Shown: positions 11,581 to 26,010, numbered from the stretch's first letter. The stretch is 64,000 nt of DNA from Rhinopomastus cyanomelas (GCA_013400115.1 VXBP01002815.1:1054001-1118000), one strand, 5' to 3'. Program-made: numbers and translations. Notes: generated by a model from the sequence alone, not told the origin.

Positions 11581-14500
11581 TTTGCTACTTTCTTGTGTTC
11601 TTTCATCCCCATGTGAAAATAAGTGTTGCTTATTTTCTATCTATTTTTATCATCTGCTTGTTTGCTTAGTTAAAGAAATGATTCTAAGTTGTGCTGTTTT
11701 ATTTACCATCTGGAAAAGAACTCTCATAGATTGTATTTTTAAGTCCTAATTTCTTTGCTCCTAAATGCCCACAAAGTTCACAAGTACCTATTCCTAGAGA
11801 AAATAGATGTCTTTGTGCCAGTAAAGGTCCCTATTGCATTTGTCAAACTCCACACCCTTACTGCAGGTTGACATCCCATTCTTCCAGAAAGTAAACCACT
11901 GTGAAGAGCTGATGCTCTTAAAAACCAATCCTATAAAAAACCCCTTAGGGATAGGAGGGTCTTCCACAGCAGCCAGACCCAAGCTGTCAGCCTTTCAAGA
12001 GGTTGTCCTCTGCAGACTGAGCCAAAACACCGCAGTATTTAAAGCAAAGCTGTGCAGTAGATCTTCTAATAATTCTCTGTTGAAGCTACAGAGCTGATTG
12101 ATGAATAAATACTGCAAGGTGAGTATCAAAGACATCCTCTATGTTTAGTTTACAAATGGAAGGGTAAGATAAAGGATATACCTACACTACAAATAGGATC
12201 TGACCTGCACGACTGCCTGTAAAGACTTTTGGGGTCCAATTTTAAAGAAGCTGACTTAAAGCAGTAATAGTTGAGACACAGGTAGCTATAGCAGCCCATT
12301 ATTCTGCATAGCACAGCCACCAGAGTGTCTCATCGAGTTCTCTCACAGATTTGCCAAACCACAGCAGCTTCGTGCCCCTGTGCATATGCTGCTACTGGTA
12401 CTGCAGCACCCAAGCTAAGAGCTGTCGTCACGTTCAGCACTGTAGCACAAACACACCCTGTGTTGCCAGTGTCCTTTGGCACTTCAATTACAGCTTGTAA
12501 ACCACCTCTTACATTGCAAAGCTGAGAGACAGTGTGTGGAGAAGTCCTTCCAGTAGTGTTGGAAACACAGTCGCCTCCCGCATGTCGTGTGCCGTGACAG
12601 TGCTGTGCTCTGCCCACCTTTAGGTTGCCTGACTGAGATCAACTTTTATCCCCTAACATGTCTGAAATGTCAAGATCCCATTAGCCTTTTAATATGATTT
12701 AAATTGCTGATTTATCAAGCAGTGTTTCAGGGTTGTACCTGCTGAACGTAAGGGAACAAGTTCCTGATGCTAGAAGATACTACTTTCTTCTTCATTTGTC
12801 TCCCTCACATATCTTACGTATCCCCAACATCTCTATTTAATAAAAGTTCAACTATCTTTTGTGTATGAACCTCATCTCTCCACCTGTGACTGAGTACTGA
12901 AGCACTTTTCTTTGTTCCTAGATCACAGAAAATATTCTTTCTTAAATTCTCACTTCTCAATCCTGTGGAGAGAACTATATTAGGAAAGCAACTCAGAAAT
13001 ATATAGTATTTCCTCCTGAAAAGCTTTTTGTGATTAATACCTACTGAGGTGCCAGAATACTTTAAAGATTTTTTCTAAGTACAAACTAGAATAAAAGTGA
13101 GATATTTCTATCTTTTAGTTAGATCCTCTATCTTAATGCCGACAGCTTGGGTAGTATTTAATGTCCTCGGAATATTGTGTAGCCTGAGACTGTTACTTAA
13201 AACCCTTTCTTGAGAGGAAAAACATGAATGCTTTATCATATTATGATTTTTTTTTAAAACATGCAGCAATGAAAGAAGGAAAACAACATGTTTGGTTCAG
13301 GGTCAGTGCAACTAGTCAGTGCTAGCTGTGTACATACAGGTTTTGTCCCTGCTTTCTGTTGCCCCGATGATTAACACAAATAGGATGTGAAATAGGCAAT
13401 TTCCAGGTAGAGTTACTCAACTATGAGCAAAACTTTAGCAAAATCACCTAAAATCAGTGGCCATGATTGTGTGAATCAGAAACTTCATTTGGTGGTAAAA
13501 TTCAGCATGGAATGTGTTTTTCCTGTTTTCATGCATATAAGTGGCAGGTCTCTCGCGCTTTCTGCAGAAGGTCTGTGCTGTGCAGAGCTCTCAGCACATT
13601 GGTTAGAGCTGAGTTTAAATTTCAAAGCTATGAAATTGAAGGAAAAACCTTTCTACTGAATTTAGCAACAAGCCTGTGTATTCTGCTAGGGTTTTGATCC
13701 ATTCCTCTGAGTGACTTTCATGCTCTACATACTCCAGTGCTTTCCTGTGATGTCTGCCTTTGCTTAAAGGGCCCCTAGACTGAGGCATTCTCTGTTTGGA
13801 ATCCTCAGTGTTCTCTTAACTGTCTTCTTCCTCTCTACCTTGCTCCTATGAAGACATCCTAGATTCATCTGTTTTTATAATCGATGCTCTTCAGGAAGGT
13901 GGAAATTCAGAAGGATGCATCAGTTTCAAGTCTTTTGTTCATTTAAAAATGTTAGATTTTAAGTAGAAATAGAGAGTATGGTACTTGAGAAATTCGAACC
14001 TGTGAGCATGGCTGTGGCAACGGTGCTGTAAACAGTGTTATGCCTCCTGCTTTTATTTATGAACTGCTAATTCCATGTGCAAAACAAGTGCTCAGCAAAA
14101 GCAGTCAACACTTAGGATTTAGGCAGGATACCCTACAAATCCCCAGAGCTCTGGATTTCTACAGAAGTTCATGTTGGGTTTTCTTTACCTATTCACCGAG
14201 AGGCCTCACCTCTTTCAAAGCAGCATTAGTAAAGTGGTTTAGACATGCCAATGCATTAGAAGACATTCTGTTGCCAGAGAGCTTCAACCAAAGGCCTTGG
14301 TTTCCTTGGATGGTTTTTCACTGTTTAATCCAGGTATTTACTGCTTTGTTTGAAGCCAATGGAATGAAAAATACCACTGGTCTCTTTATTTAGTAAAACA
14401 ACAAACGGCTTTCTGAAGTTTAATCAAAGTGTTGCTGTAATTCTTCCGTACAAGTCAAAGAGGATGCATTAGTTCAGCAGGTAAAATGTAGATCATATGT

Positions 14501-17500
14501 CCTAAATTATAAATGGAGATTTGCTCGTGCAGGAAACCAACAATTGTGTTGTCAGTCTTCAGTCTTCTGCTGGGAGCTCAAAGCCAGCCTCTCAGAATGT
14601 GTTTTGCTGAAGACGATGCTGTTTTCGTTACCAAGGAAGAAGCCAGGTGAACAGAGAATAATGTTTAAACAATAATTCAGATGTTGAAATGAGGATGTAC
14701 AATGAATAGCTTTTCCTAGCTCATACACTTCCTCTTAAACCACCTGGTTCGCTTGTCTTAAAATTTAACAGTCGTATTTTATTGCTTCTTATGAACCTAA
14801 TAAATGTGCAGTATCTGAAAATATGAGAAACTTTGGATTGCAGATACATTCAGTATTGAAGGTGCCTGCTTGGCTATTAAACGTGTGGCAAGCAGGAACA
14901 CATAAAACATTCTCTATTAGCCCAGCAGAGAAAAGCTTCACGAACACCTATATACTTATGGAGTGCAGCTGTAATTAATGCCAGAGGATACATTGCTCCA
15001 TTTTCTTTGTTTTCCTTCTTTCTTCTGGTGTCCAAATGAATGAAAGAAGAACATGAATGGAAAACAAAACTTTGAGTAACTTCCTATGTGTGAATTATGG
15101 ACTAAGTGTCCCGTTCAAACAACCTCTGAACTTTTTAAAGTGTTTCTGTGAAACTTACTTGTTAGTACTCTGGTTATTAAACTACACAGAGTTACTTATT
15201 CCAAGCCATGTCTTATAGAAAAGTAATCAGATATGTTGATTTCTTTTGAGATGAGACATACTAGTCCTGTTATTTGTAATTGTGGCAGCAGATTTTCATT
15301 TGCTATAATTTGCTGTGTAACAAAATGTGATGTCTAAACACCAAATAAAGCATCCGGGTATTTTGAAACCTCACTTGAAGACAGTTATTTTGTACCTGGT
15401 TTGAAAGTGTTTAACTTTCTCGTAATGTTTTTCCTCATGGAGACACAGCGTGTGTTTCACTGTCTAGATAGTACAGAAAAGATAAAAGTAATGTAGCTGG
15501 GTAATCGCCGCTATTCTGGAGCGAGTTTCTGGAGCAGCAGGAGAGTGTTATACAAGTGGCTGTACAACGGCAGTTGTGATACAGCAGGAACTGGCAATTC
15601 CTGCCCCCTTCAAAGAGATGACATTTAATTGTGATAATAACTTCCCTGATAGCTGGTGCACAGTATGGTGTGCATTAAAATTATACCGTCCGTGAGAAAT
15701 GACATCAAAATGTTGTTTGAATATACAAGGAAAGAAAACATCTCCCCCAAGGGCAAAGAACTGTTAGAAATGTCTTCTGACTGAAGGGGTAATAGAGCAG
15801 TTTCGTTCCTTCTATCTTTCCGCAAAGGTGGTAAAAGATAATTTGACAAACGCTGTCAAATGTGGTAACCTCATCTAATTCCTTCACTGCACATCTTAAT
15901 CCCTGATGCACTCTCCTCAAATAGACGGGCCGGGAGCGTGGGGAGTTTTCAGTGTGACGCCTTTGCGGCAGTTTCCCACTGACAGATGCAGTGACCTTTT
16001 CACACAGACAGCTCTATCCAGTGTGACAGCCTAGCCATCTGCCTTGTATTGATCATAATTGATTTAAAGAAAGTGATCCTCCAAAGCTTGGTGCTGTTAA
16101 GCCCCACAGCTAAATAGACATTTTATTTGGAGACACTAACCTTTAGGGTGGGTTTTTTTCTTTTCTTCCTCTCATTTCAATCTGATTTGTAAAACATCAT
16201 CTGAAAATGTGTCTTCTGGTGGTAAAAAGCTGTAGTCTTTCCACAACATGGCCTTAAATATCTGAGGCAACTGGAATCCCAGAAAGATAAGAACAGGACT
16301 GCAGTTCACTATGGTTGAAATAGCAAATAACTGTTCACCGGCTCTGAAGAGCAACCGGGTCTTTCCAACGATTTAAAAAAGAAAATGTTGAATCCATTTC
16401 TCCAGCTGTCTCTGTTTTAGTGTAAATATTCCATGTGTGTAGATACTTCTGTCTGCAATTGAACAATGTGATCCTTCAATAGCTGCAAACAGGCACAAAT
16501 TGCCTGTGCATTCTCCTACAGTCTTCATACATATTTTCCAAACCCAAAGTAAATAAATATTTTACTTGTACTGTTTACATTTACAGTACATTTGACATTA
16601 AAACCTGATCATTTACTATGTCTTTCATGTTTGTTATGTAAATGTGTTACCATTTCCCTAAGAAGGTTTTGCTTTTAATAAAATATGAGTCCTAGAAAAC
16701 CTGTAGTGTAGAGACAGTCACGGAGAGACCATGTAGTGCTGGATGTGTAACTTCTCTCTGCTCTGAAATACGCCTAAGTGGTAAATAAAGGTCACTTCTC
16801 TGAGAAGTAAAACTTCACTCTGGCGCAGCGATGCCATACCAGGCTTTGCCAAAGGAACTGAGGAGCGTAGGATCTCCCTGAAGAACCCAAGCAGCCAACT
16901 TAGCTCAAGAATGGAATGGACATGGACTGAGCCATGCTTTCATTCTAAGGAGGAGTTCTTTAGGTTCATCGAGTGCACAGTTCTAAGGAAACTGGCTTTT
17001 TTGCTCTTTGTGCCTTTTTTGAGGATGAAGCTGTTCAGCAGCCAGAGGTGCCAATTCAGCACTTTTCAGAAATCACAGAGGGAAGATTTTCAGACTCTCT
17101 TGGGAAAGACTCAACTCTCCTTATCTTTTGATAAACTGTGAGAGCTGGAGAGGGACCCGGGCTATGTGATAAAAGTGTTGAAAGAGAGGAGGATTCTTGT
17201 CTTGAATGTTTGAAAGCAGAATAACTTAATGCCGTGTGTCATTTGTCTAAATAGTGTTTTCTATGAGGTCTAAATGGAAGGAAGGCAACACATATAAAAT
17301 TGCATAACACAAGTATTTATGCAATTAATGGTATATTTAAAAGAGTCGTTAGTTAGCCATGTAGAAGGAACTGTTCAGGTTGGATGAAGAATGGAGGGCT
17401 GCAGGATGAATGTGAACAGAAATGCAATAAGCTTTGGTGGCCCCTAAATTCAAGAGGAATCTAGACATATCAGATCTACTGATAAAGCTTCTAGTCTGTG

Positions 17501-20104
17501 TGATCCTTTGCAGATCAAGTCTGTTGTGGAAGGATGGGAGTTTGGGACGTATCACAATTAAGATTCCTAGGTGCTTAGCTTCAAGTAAAGCCATTATGGA
17601 GTCACTCTGAACACTTGGCTATCTGGCTTGAATGACTAGGGCACACATTGAGAATGTTAAGTGAAAGTAATTAAGCAGGCATTAACTGCACATTATTAAC
17701 CTGTGGATGAATCGGGATGAAGGTGACAGTTACAAAGCACGCTCTGCTCTGAAGGTGATGAATTTGAGTGTAGCAGGGCTTGCAGACAACCCTGAGAAAC
17801 TTGTGTCCTGAGCATCAGATAAACCCTGAAGTGACACTTCAAATATTAATTCTCTAGAATACCACCCTCGTACAAAGATCTCCCCACCCCCTGGGTTATT
17901 TAATGGGTATCAATTTCTAGGGCTTAGTTTTCCAGTCTCATCCAAAAAAGTGAAGACGTGGTCCTTTTGAGGCAGTGAGAGACTCGATAGCCGAAGTTAT
18001 TAAGCAGACATTCTTTATCAACTCTGGGCGTGTGGGGGTATCTCCACCAAAAATTAAACGTGCTGATTGAGAGTAAGGTCCAGGATTATAGTACAGTGAT
18101 GGATGCACATTCATGATCAACTGATGTAGTTGCTTTATATATGCAGTACTTTTCCGAGAACTAATTCTCATAGGCACGTGCCTTCAACGCGTGAGCTGTT
18201 GAGGTCATCGGCGGTCACAAGGGGGGATGCTGGTGGTCTTCTCGATGAAGGCCTGTAGCCTGTCTCTTCTCACTGGAATGCAGCTGTGTTAGTTTTATCA
18301 GGCCTTGTTGATTTCTTATCTCTTTCAGTTCACTCTGCTCTCTTGTGATGTTGCAAGTTATCTTGGTTTTTGCAGGCTCTCTCAGCAGCCTGTCCCACAC
18401 TCAGATGCTCCATATGTTCCTGTTCCCTTTCTTTTCTATGTTAGTTTCCCCATGTCAGTTTATTGCTGCTTAGGATGTTCCTTGGGAAACAGTTATCTGG
18501 CAGATCTCTGGAAACACTATTTATCATATCCAGTATGAAAAGGGAGTGGGTAAGTCCCAAAGAACATCATTGTGAGAGCTGTCTCAAGGCTTCTCAGACA
18601 CGTAAGCAGAGTGCGCTTGTACAAACCAGAAGTTCTCTCTGAGACTAAGGTGGGTAATAGGAAGTAGGTGATCTCAGTTGAATCTTTGAGTGGGTGTGAG
18701 GAGTCAGATGGGATATTAAATGTTGTCAGAAAAAAGCTGAAAGCAGGAAATGAAGCATTTTGTTATAAAAACAGTGGGAACAGAATATTGTCCTTCAAAT
18801 ATTTGATAGTGTTCAGGAAGGCGTGTTCTGCTGCAGAGCTGAGAGCTGTCTCTTGCACAGCCAAGTGGTCAGGGTGTCACGTACGGAAAGTGGTTTTATT
18901 TTCTCTCAATAAGTCAGTTGCTAGAAGTCACCTCTATTTATAATTCTGTACTCCCATAGGTGTGATACAACAGGCTAGTTTTGTTAAAAAATGGTAGAAG
19001 AACTTAACTGAAATCAGCACGTTGTCGTGTCTGTAGGGATGGGACCACAGGGAAGGATGTTGGGACCAGCGCAGAGTAAAACCTGCAAGTAAACTGTAGA
19101 AATCACTACCAAGTAGAATGAACTGCTATTACTTTCTGAGAAGGCTCAAATGGCTCAAACAAAAGCATTATGAAAGTTCAGTGAGAAAGCTTTTAAGAAG
19201 AAAGGAGATTACTTGGGTGTGAAAGGCACAGAACCAATGATGATACAAAAGCAGACCAGGCACCAGACTCCTTTGAAAACCTTCTAATTCTTTAGATTTG
19301 TAATTTTTTTTTTTCTAAATGAAGAAGCAAGACCTGAGGGAAAACTTAGCTCTGGATGAAGAAAAATGACTGTGTTGAAGATGTCCACATTCTGAAGAAG
19401 GTTGTACATGCCTCCTTGAGGAAGTTACGGATGTTACTCCTTTGTCTAAACAGAGTTAATGAGCCTGTAGGAAAGCACTGTTATTGTCCTCGGTGCCTGG
19501 TAATTGCCTGTACTCAAGGTTCTCTAGCTTTGTGAGGCTTGGAACTAATATCCCCATGCTGTGGCACTTTGTTTTGATTGTGCTGTATCATCTGATTAAA
19601 TTCTAAATTGGCTATTGAAAAAGAAAAGGGGAAAATTATTTGTTTTAAAGTTTTTTTGTAGAAGAGCTTTCCTAGTCCCAGTCATTGAACTACTAACTTG
19701 AACTGAGATGAACTTCACGTTGGTTATCCAATGGCAGTATTAAATAGAAAAAAATGAAATCCAAGTTTTCCATTTTGCCAAAGAGGATGGAGATTTCTCT
19801 AGACTGGTATAAAAATGTTTGTACTATGCAGTCTTGTATTGTAGAGAGATGATATAGAAAGAAGTGTTCAGAGAAAGACACATCTCTCCCTATTTCAGAG
19901 TAGTACAGCCACCAGAAGTAATAGTTCACTCTTCTTTGAAGCATGGTGCTTAATTACCTGTAATGCACAAGGATAAAAGCATCAAAGTGTCCCAAGATCT
20001 TACAGAATCAAAGTTTAAAAAACACAGCTCAGCTTCCCTGAGCTGTATTTATACTTCACAGCTCTGTCTACAGTTCTGGGGGCTGTCCTGATATCAAGCT
20101 GAGG
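11581..20104. other. Gene-free stretch, probable SDK1 intron 1
   Basis: About 8.5 kb without a supportable gene or recognisable repeat. All open frames are short and overlapping. A small perfect inverted repeat at 16567-16590 is the only local structure I note. Confidence 0.5.
16567..16590. repeat. Short perfect inverted repeat
   Basis: TGTACTGT at 16567-16574 and its reverse complement ACAGTACA at 16583-16590 flank an eight-base spacer. The neighbouring bases do not extend the pairing. It could be a protein-binding palindrome or chance. Confidence 0.5.
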
Positions 20105-20700
20105 CCCCAGAGGAAGTTGAGACGATAGAGGAGCTTGCCCTGGTTGATGAGGACTGTGTTAGGGATCAGTTGAGCAAACTGGATGGACACAAATCCATGG
20201 GCCTGGATGGGTTGTCCCTACGAGTGCTAAGGGAGACAGCTGAAAACTGGAAAGAGTCCAGCGCAGAGCATGAAGATGATGAAGGAAGTAGAACACCTCT
20301 CTGCTGAGAAAAGGCTGAGGGAGCTGGGTCTCTTTAGTTTGGAAGACGAGGACACTGAGGAGTGACCTCATTAATATTTATAAATATATGAAGGGTAGAT
20401 ATCAGTAGGATGGAGCCAGGCTCTGCTCAGTGGCATCTAGTGATAGGACAAGAGGCAATGGGTGTGAGCAGCAACAGAGGAGGTTCCATATAAATATCAG
20501 AAGGACCTTATTCACAATGAGGATGACAGGGCACAGGAAGGGGCTGCCCAGTGGGGTTGTGGAGTCTCCTTGTTTGGAGACATTTAAAACTGGCTTGGAT
20601 ACGTTCCTTTGTGATCACTGGATCAAGGGGATCCTGCTGTGACAGGGGGACTGGACTAGATGATCTATTGAGGTCCCTCTGAATGTTCTGTGATTCTGTG
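20105..20700 (+). repeat. CR1 LINE copy with an internal deletion
   Basis: The left part (about 20130-20240) encodes a decayed version of the early reverse-transcriptase region (QLSKLDGHKSMGLDG). It then jumps directly to the C-terminal ERVQ-type segment at about 20250. The middle of ORF2, including the catalytic motif, is missing. The right part continues through EKRLRELGLFSLE-type sequence and a frame at 20430-20642 to the 3' tail ending near 20700 (GTTCTGTGATTCTGTG). The left edge is approximate. Confidence 0.85.
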
Positions 20701-21550
20701 TCAAGATGTCTTTCAGTTGCAGTTAATCCAAATTATGTTTGCCTTGTAAATAAAATGTTTTCCTATTGATTGGAATTACTTCCTAGATAAGTTTAGATTA
20801 GGCTTTTAAAGTGCCATCAGATTGTGATCAATATAATAATATTGATCCAATAACCCTCTCCTTGTTTAACAACTAATACTGCAGTTTGCTTTTGCTTAAA
20901 TCTGTAGTGACCTCAGAGAAACTGCAGCAGTTTGTATCACTGAATCACCCTGATTCTCAGCAGTAACCCGAAATCCCACAGCAGTTTGTAGGAGTCTCAC
21001 CACCAGCCCTATACCAGACATTTCAAGAGCAATTCTAGTTAATTGCCTGGCTCTGGCTGGAGTCCAAACACAGGCTGACTCTGGATGTGTGTTGCAGGCT
21101 CCCTGTAACAGGTGGGTCTTGTCATCCTGCTGATCTGATTATTTGTGCTACAGCTACTGCATAATTGTTTTGAAGTAGAAAATTAATAGTAAAGAGAGCC
21201 TCTTCCTGTCAGTCTTCTCACTCTTCAATTTTGTTTCCCAAGTTTTTGCAGTTTGGAGCCAAATTTTTCTTGCAGATACAGGATTGCTACTTAAAAATTA
21301 CTGGCTTTTGCTTCTCAGACTGAATTCACTGTGGTACTTGACAACCTGTAAGTGTGAAAATTGTTAGCTGAAAGCTAATGCTTGTTGAGATCTCATCCTT
21401 TTAAAACAACTTCTAGTAACTTCAGATGGGTGCTGTTCTAAATGCTACTCATTTTGGTTTTGGGAAGGCATTTACCAGGCTTTATGGTTTAGTTTTGGAG
21501 TATTGATAATATTTAATGAAGGTTACACTAGATATATGTTTACTTTTAAT
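20701..21550. other. Gene-free stretch between two CR1 copies
   Basis: Ordinary intronic sequence; nothing recognisable was seen. Confidence 0.5.
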
Positions 21551-21695
21551 GTGGTGAAGTCCTCATTCCTGGAGGTATTTAAGAAAAGACTGGAGGTGAC
21601 TGTGCCCTGGTCTAGGTGGCTGTGGCAATGTTAGGTCATGGGCTGGGCTGGATGATCTTAGAGGTCCTCTCCAGCCTCAGTAACTGTGATTCTGC
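21551..21695 (+). repeat. CR1 LINE 3' end, older tail type
   Basis: Sense-strand CR1 terminus of a different tail family: CCTGGAGGTATTTAAGAAAAG, then CTGGTCTAGGTGGCTGTGG and a CTGGATGATCTTAGAGGTC segment, ending in CCAGCCTCAGTAACTGTGAT. It has no octamer array and looks older than the GGGACCTCGAAAG-type copies. Confidence 0.85.
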
Positions 21696-22192
21696 AAGTG
21701 GTTTTGGAGATGTGGGACTTGTCTGTCATCAAAAGCATTGAGATCACAATGTTTTGTGATCACTGTTTTAGGACCATGAAATCACTCTCTTTTAAAATAA
21801 GTTCTTAAATGCCTAAGAAATTATCTTATCACAGAGTTGGATCTTAATTCTGGTTTTTTCTTAGTCTTATTATTTTCTAGTTGCTATCTTGCGCAGCTGA
21901 GTTTTATGAACTTTTTGAGTAATTAACATTATTAAGTCTCTTCAAAATGAGTTTTTGATACTGTGCTGACTTTTAGGTCTATTGGCAAATATCTGCAGAG
22001 CAGGAATATAAAGTTGTAGGTTTTTTTCATTATTTTTTACATAAACCTTTGTGTCCAAAATACAGAGTGAATAAAGATAGAGTGTTTAAATAAAACACTA
22101 CACCTAGCCTGTCAAATAGATCTCTTTTTCTTACAATTCTAATGTTGCTAGCCGTGTTCAGCAAGTTGTTTCAGTTCTGGATGACACTGTTT

Positions 22193-22277
22193 CAGCGACC
22201 ACGTTGGATGTCTGGTAATTAAAATGACACGGCACTGCCGGGAAGTTTATTGCGATCACGTCCTCGCTCGCGGACGA
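22193..22277. promoter_or_regulatory. CpG-dense islet, candidate regulatory element
   Basis: Ten CpG dinucleotides fall within about 85 bases in otherwise CpG-poor sequence, the densest part being CGTCCTCGCTCGCGGACG near 22259-22276. An ATTA-core word (GTAATTAAAATG) sits beside it and ATGATATGTAATTGC follows. CpG retention in intronic vertebrate DNA suggests low methylation or constraint. No promoter elements are evident. Confidence 0.3.
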
Positions 22278-25200
22278 TGCATTCATGGAAACTAAAAATA
22301 CCTAAATGATATGTAATTGCTAGGTTCTTGACTCAACAATTTAGTTAGCTCTAGGGAGAGGGAATGGAACAGGAAAAATATTCATTAGGGCTTAGGGATT
22401 CAGCCTGCTGTATTAGAAGGAATTGGATTATTCGGTTTACAGTGTTCTTAACAGATTCAATTTCAGGCAGAGATAATTGAAGTGTCGTCAAAGCTGTGTG
22501 CATCACTAAAACATACAGAGCGGCGTACTCCCATGGGGTCAGTAAAACAATACAGAACAATGTGGAGTAGCTGCTCAGAGATTTAACTGCCATTGTGGAG
22601 AGCCTACTTTTAAAGTACATTACAACAACCTTAGATGAATGCCTGTGTGGCTTTCAGGGAATGGCTTTAGATTGTTTTGCTTCATTGCAGGAAGGATCTG
22701 TTTAATGAAGAATTATTATTATTATTAAATCTAATGCCAAGACTTGTGACTTTGTCACAAAAATTCATGTATTTTTCTGGTCAATCTAGAACTCGAATAC
22801 TCCCAAAGTCTTTCTTATAAAGGCAGATTAGGATTTGAATGCCATTTTTCTAGCACAGGGAATGACACTGATAGTGAAAGTGTATTTTAGTTACTGTTTA
22901 TTGCTGGATCAAAATATACGATTATTGAGAAAGAGCTGTTAGAGAACCCTTTGGTGTCCCACCCTTGCACTGCATATTGTATCTTACTCCCACCAACCTA
23001 CTGCCCTGACCTCTGCTGTAAATACACCAGTGCACTGCCGTGTGTACTTTGGGGGTTGTTCTTGTCAGCCAGCCAGATTCTAATGCGATGTCATAACCGA
23101 TAAACTCCTTTTATGATGTGGTACAAAATAGACTTAATCATATTTACTTATGTTTACATTCTGGAGAGCTTTTGAAAAGGACTCTCTAGACTAACGTAGG
23201 GAAAAAAAACTACCCAAATGAGATCAAGGCGGAGGCAGAGTGCAGCAAAGAGGTGACATTTCCTGACCATTTCTAAGGGTTTTACTGGTGTTAAGGTGCT
23301 GCAGGTCAAGGCAGAGTTGATATATGTCTAGCAAACAACGTGTGTTTACAATCTGTTCATGCAAAAATGGCAAGAATTTTGGGAGAGATGCAGAACCCAG
23401 TGCGAAAAGCGAAACAGAAGTACTGCCGTGTTTAAATTAGCTTTTGAAAAGTCATCTGCTGATTTGGATGCTTGCTCAGCCTGTGAAGTTTCTTTCTAGC
23501 TTCATGTCTGTATATTTTGCAACTGTTTGGGTTAACGGAGGAATTTCCTGTCATGTTGCATTAGCTCTTGTTGGATTTCACATTCTTTTGTGTCTGTTTC
23601 AAACAAGCATAATACAAGTAGTTCTTGTGAAAGTAACTTCATGGCTTTCTCCTTCTTTGAATTCACTTCACAACAGAAATACTTCTTGCGAACGCTAAAA
23701 AGAGATTTCAACAGAGTGCCACTGTGTTTATGTACAAGACATCAGCAGAGTTCTGGTAAAACACTGATTTTTATGTTCTGCACCTCTGAATGGGAGGTTA
23801 TTAATTTCTATAGAAGCTAGAAAAATACATGTTATTGAGATGCCCACCAAGTCTTTTCACCACGTTTTATCATCCGTAGAATTGAAGTACTTAACGTATT
23901 TTATGTTTTAGAAGATATAAAGAAAAGCTTCTTGATATTGACAATCATCCACCAGGTTCGCTCCATAACTATGTTGGAGAAGGTTTTCATAATGAAACAG
24001 ATGGTTGCTTTTAGAAGGCTCCTTCAATGATGCAGAGAAGGCCAGGGAGGAGAAGCTGCTGTAAGTGTTAAGCATAGCGCTGTCACAAGAGGAATGCAGG
24101 GTGGCCCGTCGCAGTACGTACTACATTTGTAGAAAAAGCTAAAGTTTAAGTTACTTTATTACCTTTTTTTTCCCCCTAATTATTGAAGTTGCTAAGGTTA
24201 TTATTGCAGAAGCTATAATGTTTTGAATGTATAGTTAATCCTGTGTAAGCTTGACAAGGTAAAGGCAGTAAGAAATGGATTCACAAGATAGGACTTGGTG
24301 CTTTGTGCTGTTTTCAATTCACTGATTTCAAAGCACTTTACCAGGATTAATATTCTAAGCCTCCATATGGTTCCCAGGAAGGAGTTAAGCTTTATTCACA
24401 TTTTAGCAATGGGTAAATGAAATCCAGAGAGGTTATAACCTGTACAAAGTCACAGAGAGGCTCCGGGCCCCTGGGGAACAAGGCAACGGACGCAGGAAAT
24501 CTTTGCATTTAGTTGCCTGCTGTTACCGTGTGAGCAGAGGATCACCTGGAAGATACACAGAACCCCTCTGAGATTCAAAAGTTTGTGTCACTTTTTTAAC
24601 CCATTTAATGGATTTGTAAGTAAGGAGCAGCAGTTATTTCATGCAGCTCTTTAATTCCTAGTGAGTTCTGCCACGTCTGACCTTCAGTAAAGTTGTTTTC
24701 TATAGGGCAGTGTGCTCATGTTATTGAACCGCATCTACAAAGGCTGCAAACACTGGAGTGCCCTGGTTCATTGGTGCTCAGGTGAAATGTCATTTCTCCT
24801 GGTGCTTTGCTCTGTGAGGAGCAGTGAGCCACAAGATCAAAAAGCCTCTTTCTAATTCCTAGTGTTACACTTGGTGTATCTCGACATTGCAGTTTCCTGT
24901 GGGGACCAAAGACTGAAACAACGAAGGGACTGGGATCATTTCTGCTTCTTCAGCATAAGACGTAAAATAAGTAAGATTATCTGTACCCCCAGCTGCTAAA
25001 CACAGTGCCTGGCATAATCAGACCGTAGAGATTGGCAAGAGGGATTGGAGTAGCTGTTGTTGTTTATATGCTTGACATAAATTACCTCTTTTCCTGAACG
25101 TATTGGCTTGCTGCATGCTGACTCTGTAGTTTTCTGGCTGTAACGCAACCAATCTTTGTTTATGTTCAACTTCCCCAAGCGCAGGCTCTCTGAGATCATG

Positions 25201-26010
25201 CACTGATATCATGCTGTGGTGTTCGTGTAAGTACAACATATAATGTTATTAATGAACACCATTTCATTATAATTAGTGATGCCCTTCAGATGTATAGATT
25301 CATCTGCTAGGGAGATGGCATTATAGGTTTTTTTCCTTAGTCTGTAGCAAACAAAAATAAATGGGATAGAAGCCTGAGGTGTTTTGGACCAGATCGGCTC
25401 ATGCTTGGAGAAAAGGAAAAACAGAGATGACCTTTGAAAGTTCTTGTGTGGAGGAATTAATGTTTTCTTAATATCTTCTCATTTGTAATTCTTGTTACAG
25501 GCTTGTTATTAATCAGAAAGACTTTGAGGCTGTGTGGTGCTGCTTTCAAAGCCCAAGTATGCAGAAATAGCTGGAATTAAACAACAATAATAAGCCACTT
25601 TGCTCTGGTGAACATTTTGCAAATGACATAATCATAATACTTCCTCGGTTACCTTTTGTATGTCAGGATGGATGGTGTGTTATTTTTGCAGCTGAAAAGG
25701 CCAAAATTACCTGTATTACGACGTTTTCCTTGACTCTCCATGAGGATTCTTTTTGTACAAAGTCTTTTTATTGACAGTTCTGTCAGTAGTGACAATGAAG
25801 TGACCACTGAAGATTCTGCTTAGCACGGTACTTAGCACTCGCTTAAAATAAAACACTGGAGCAGTCCAACTAACCGCAGAAGGGTTATTGTTTGTGCTGT
25901 TCAAAGGACTGCCTGATAGGGGAGAGAAAAAAAGGAAGGTATCATGCTGGATGAGAAATCGACTCCTACCTCTCGTAGGGCTTCAAGGAGTACAACTGAT
26001 GCTTATGTAA

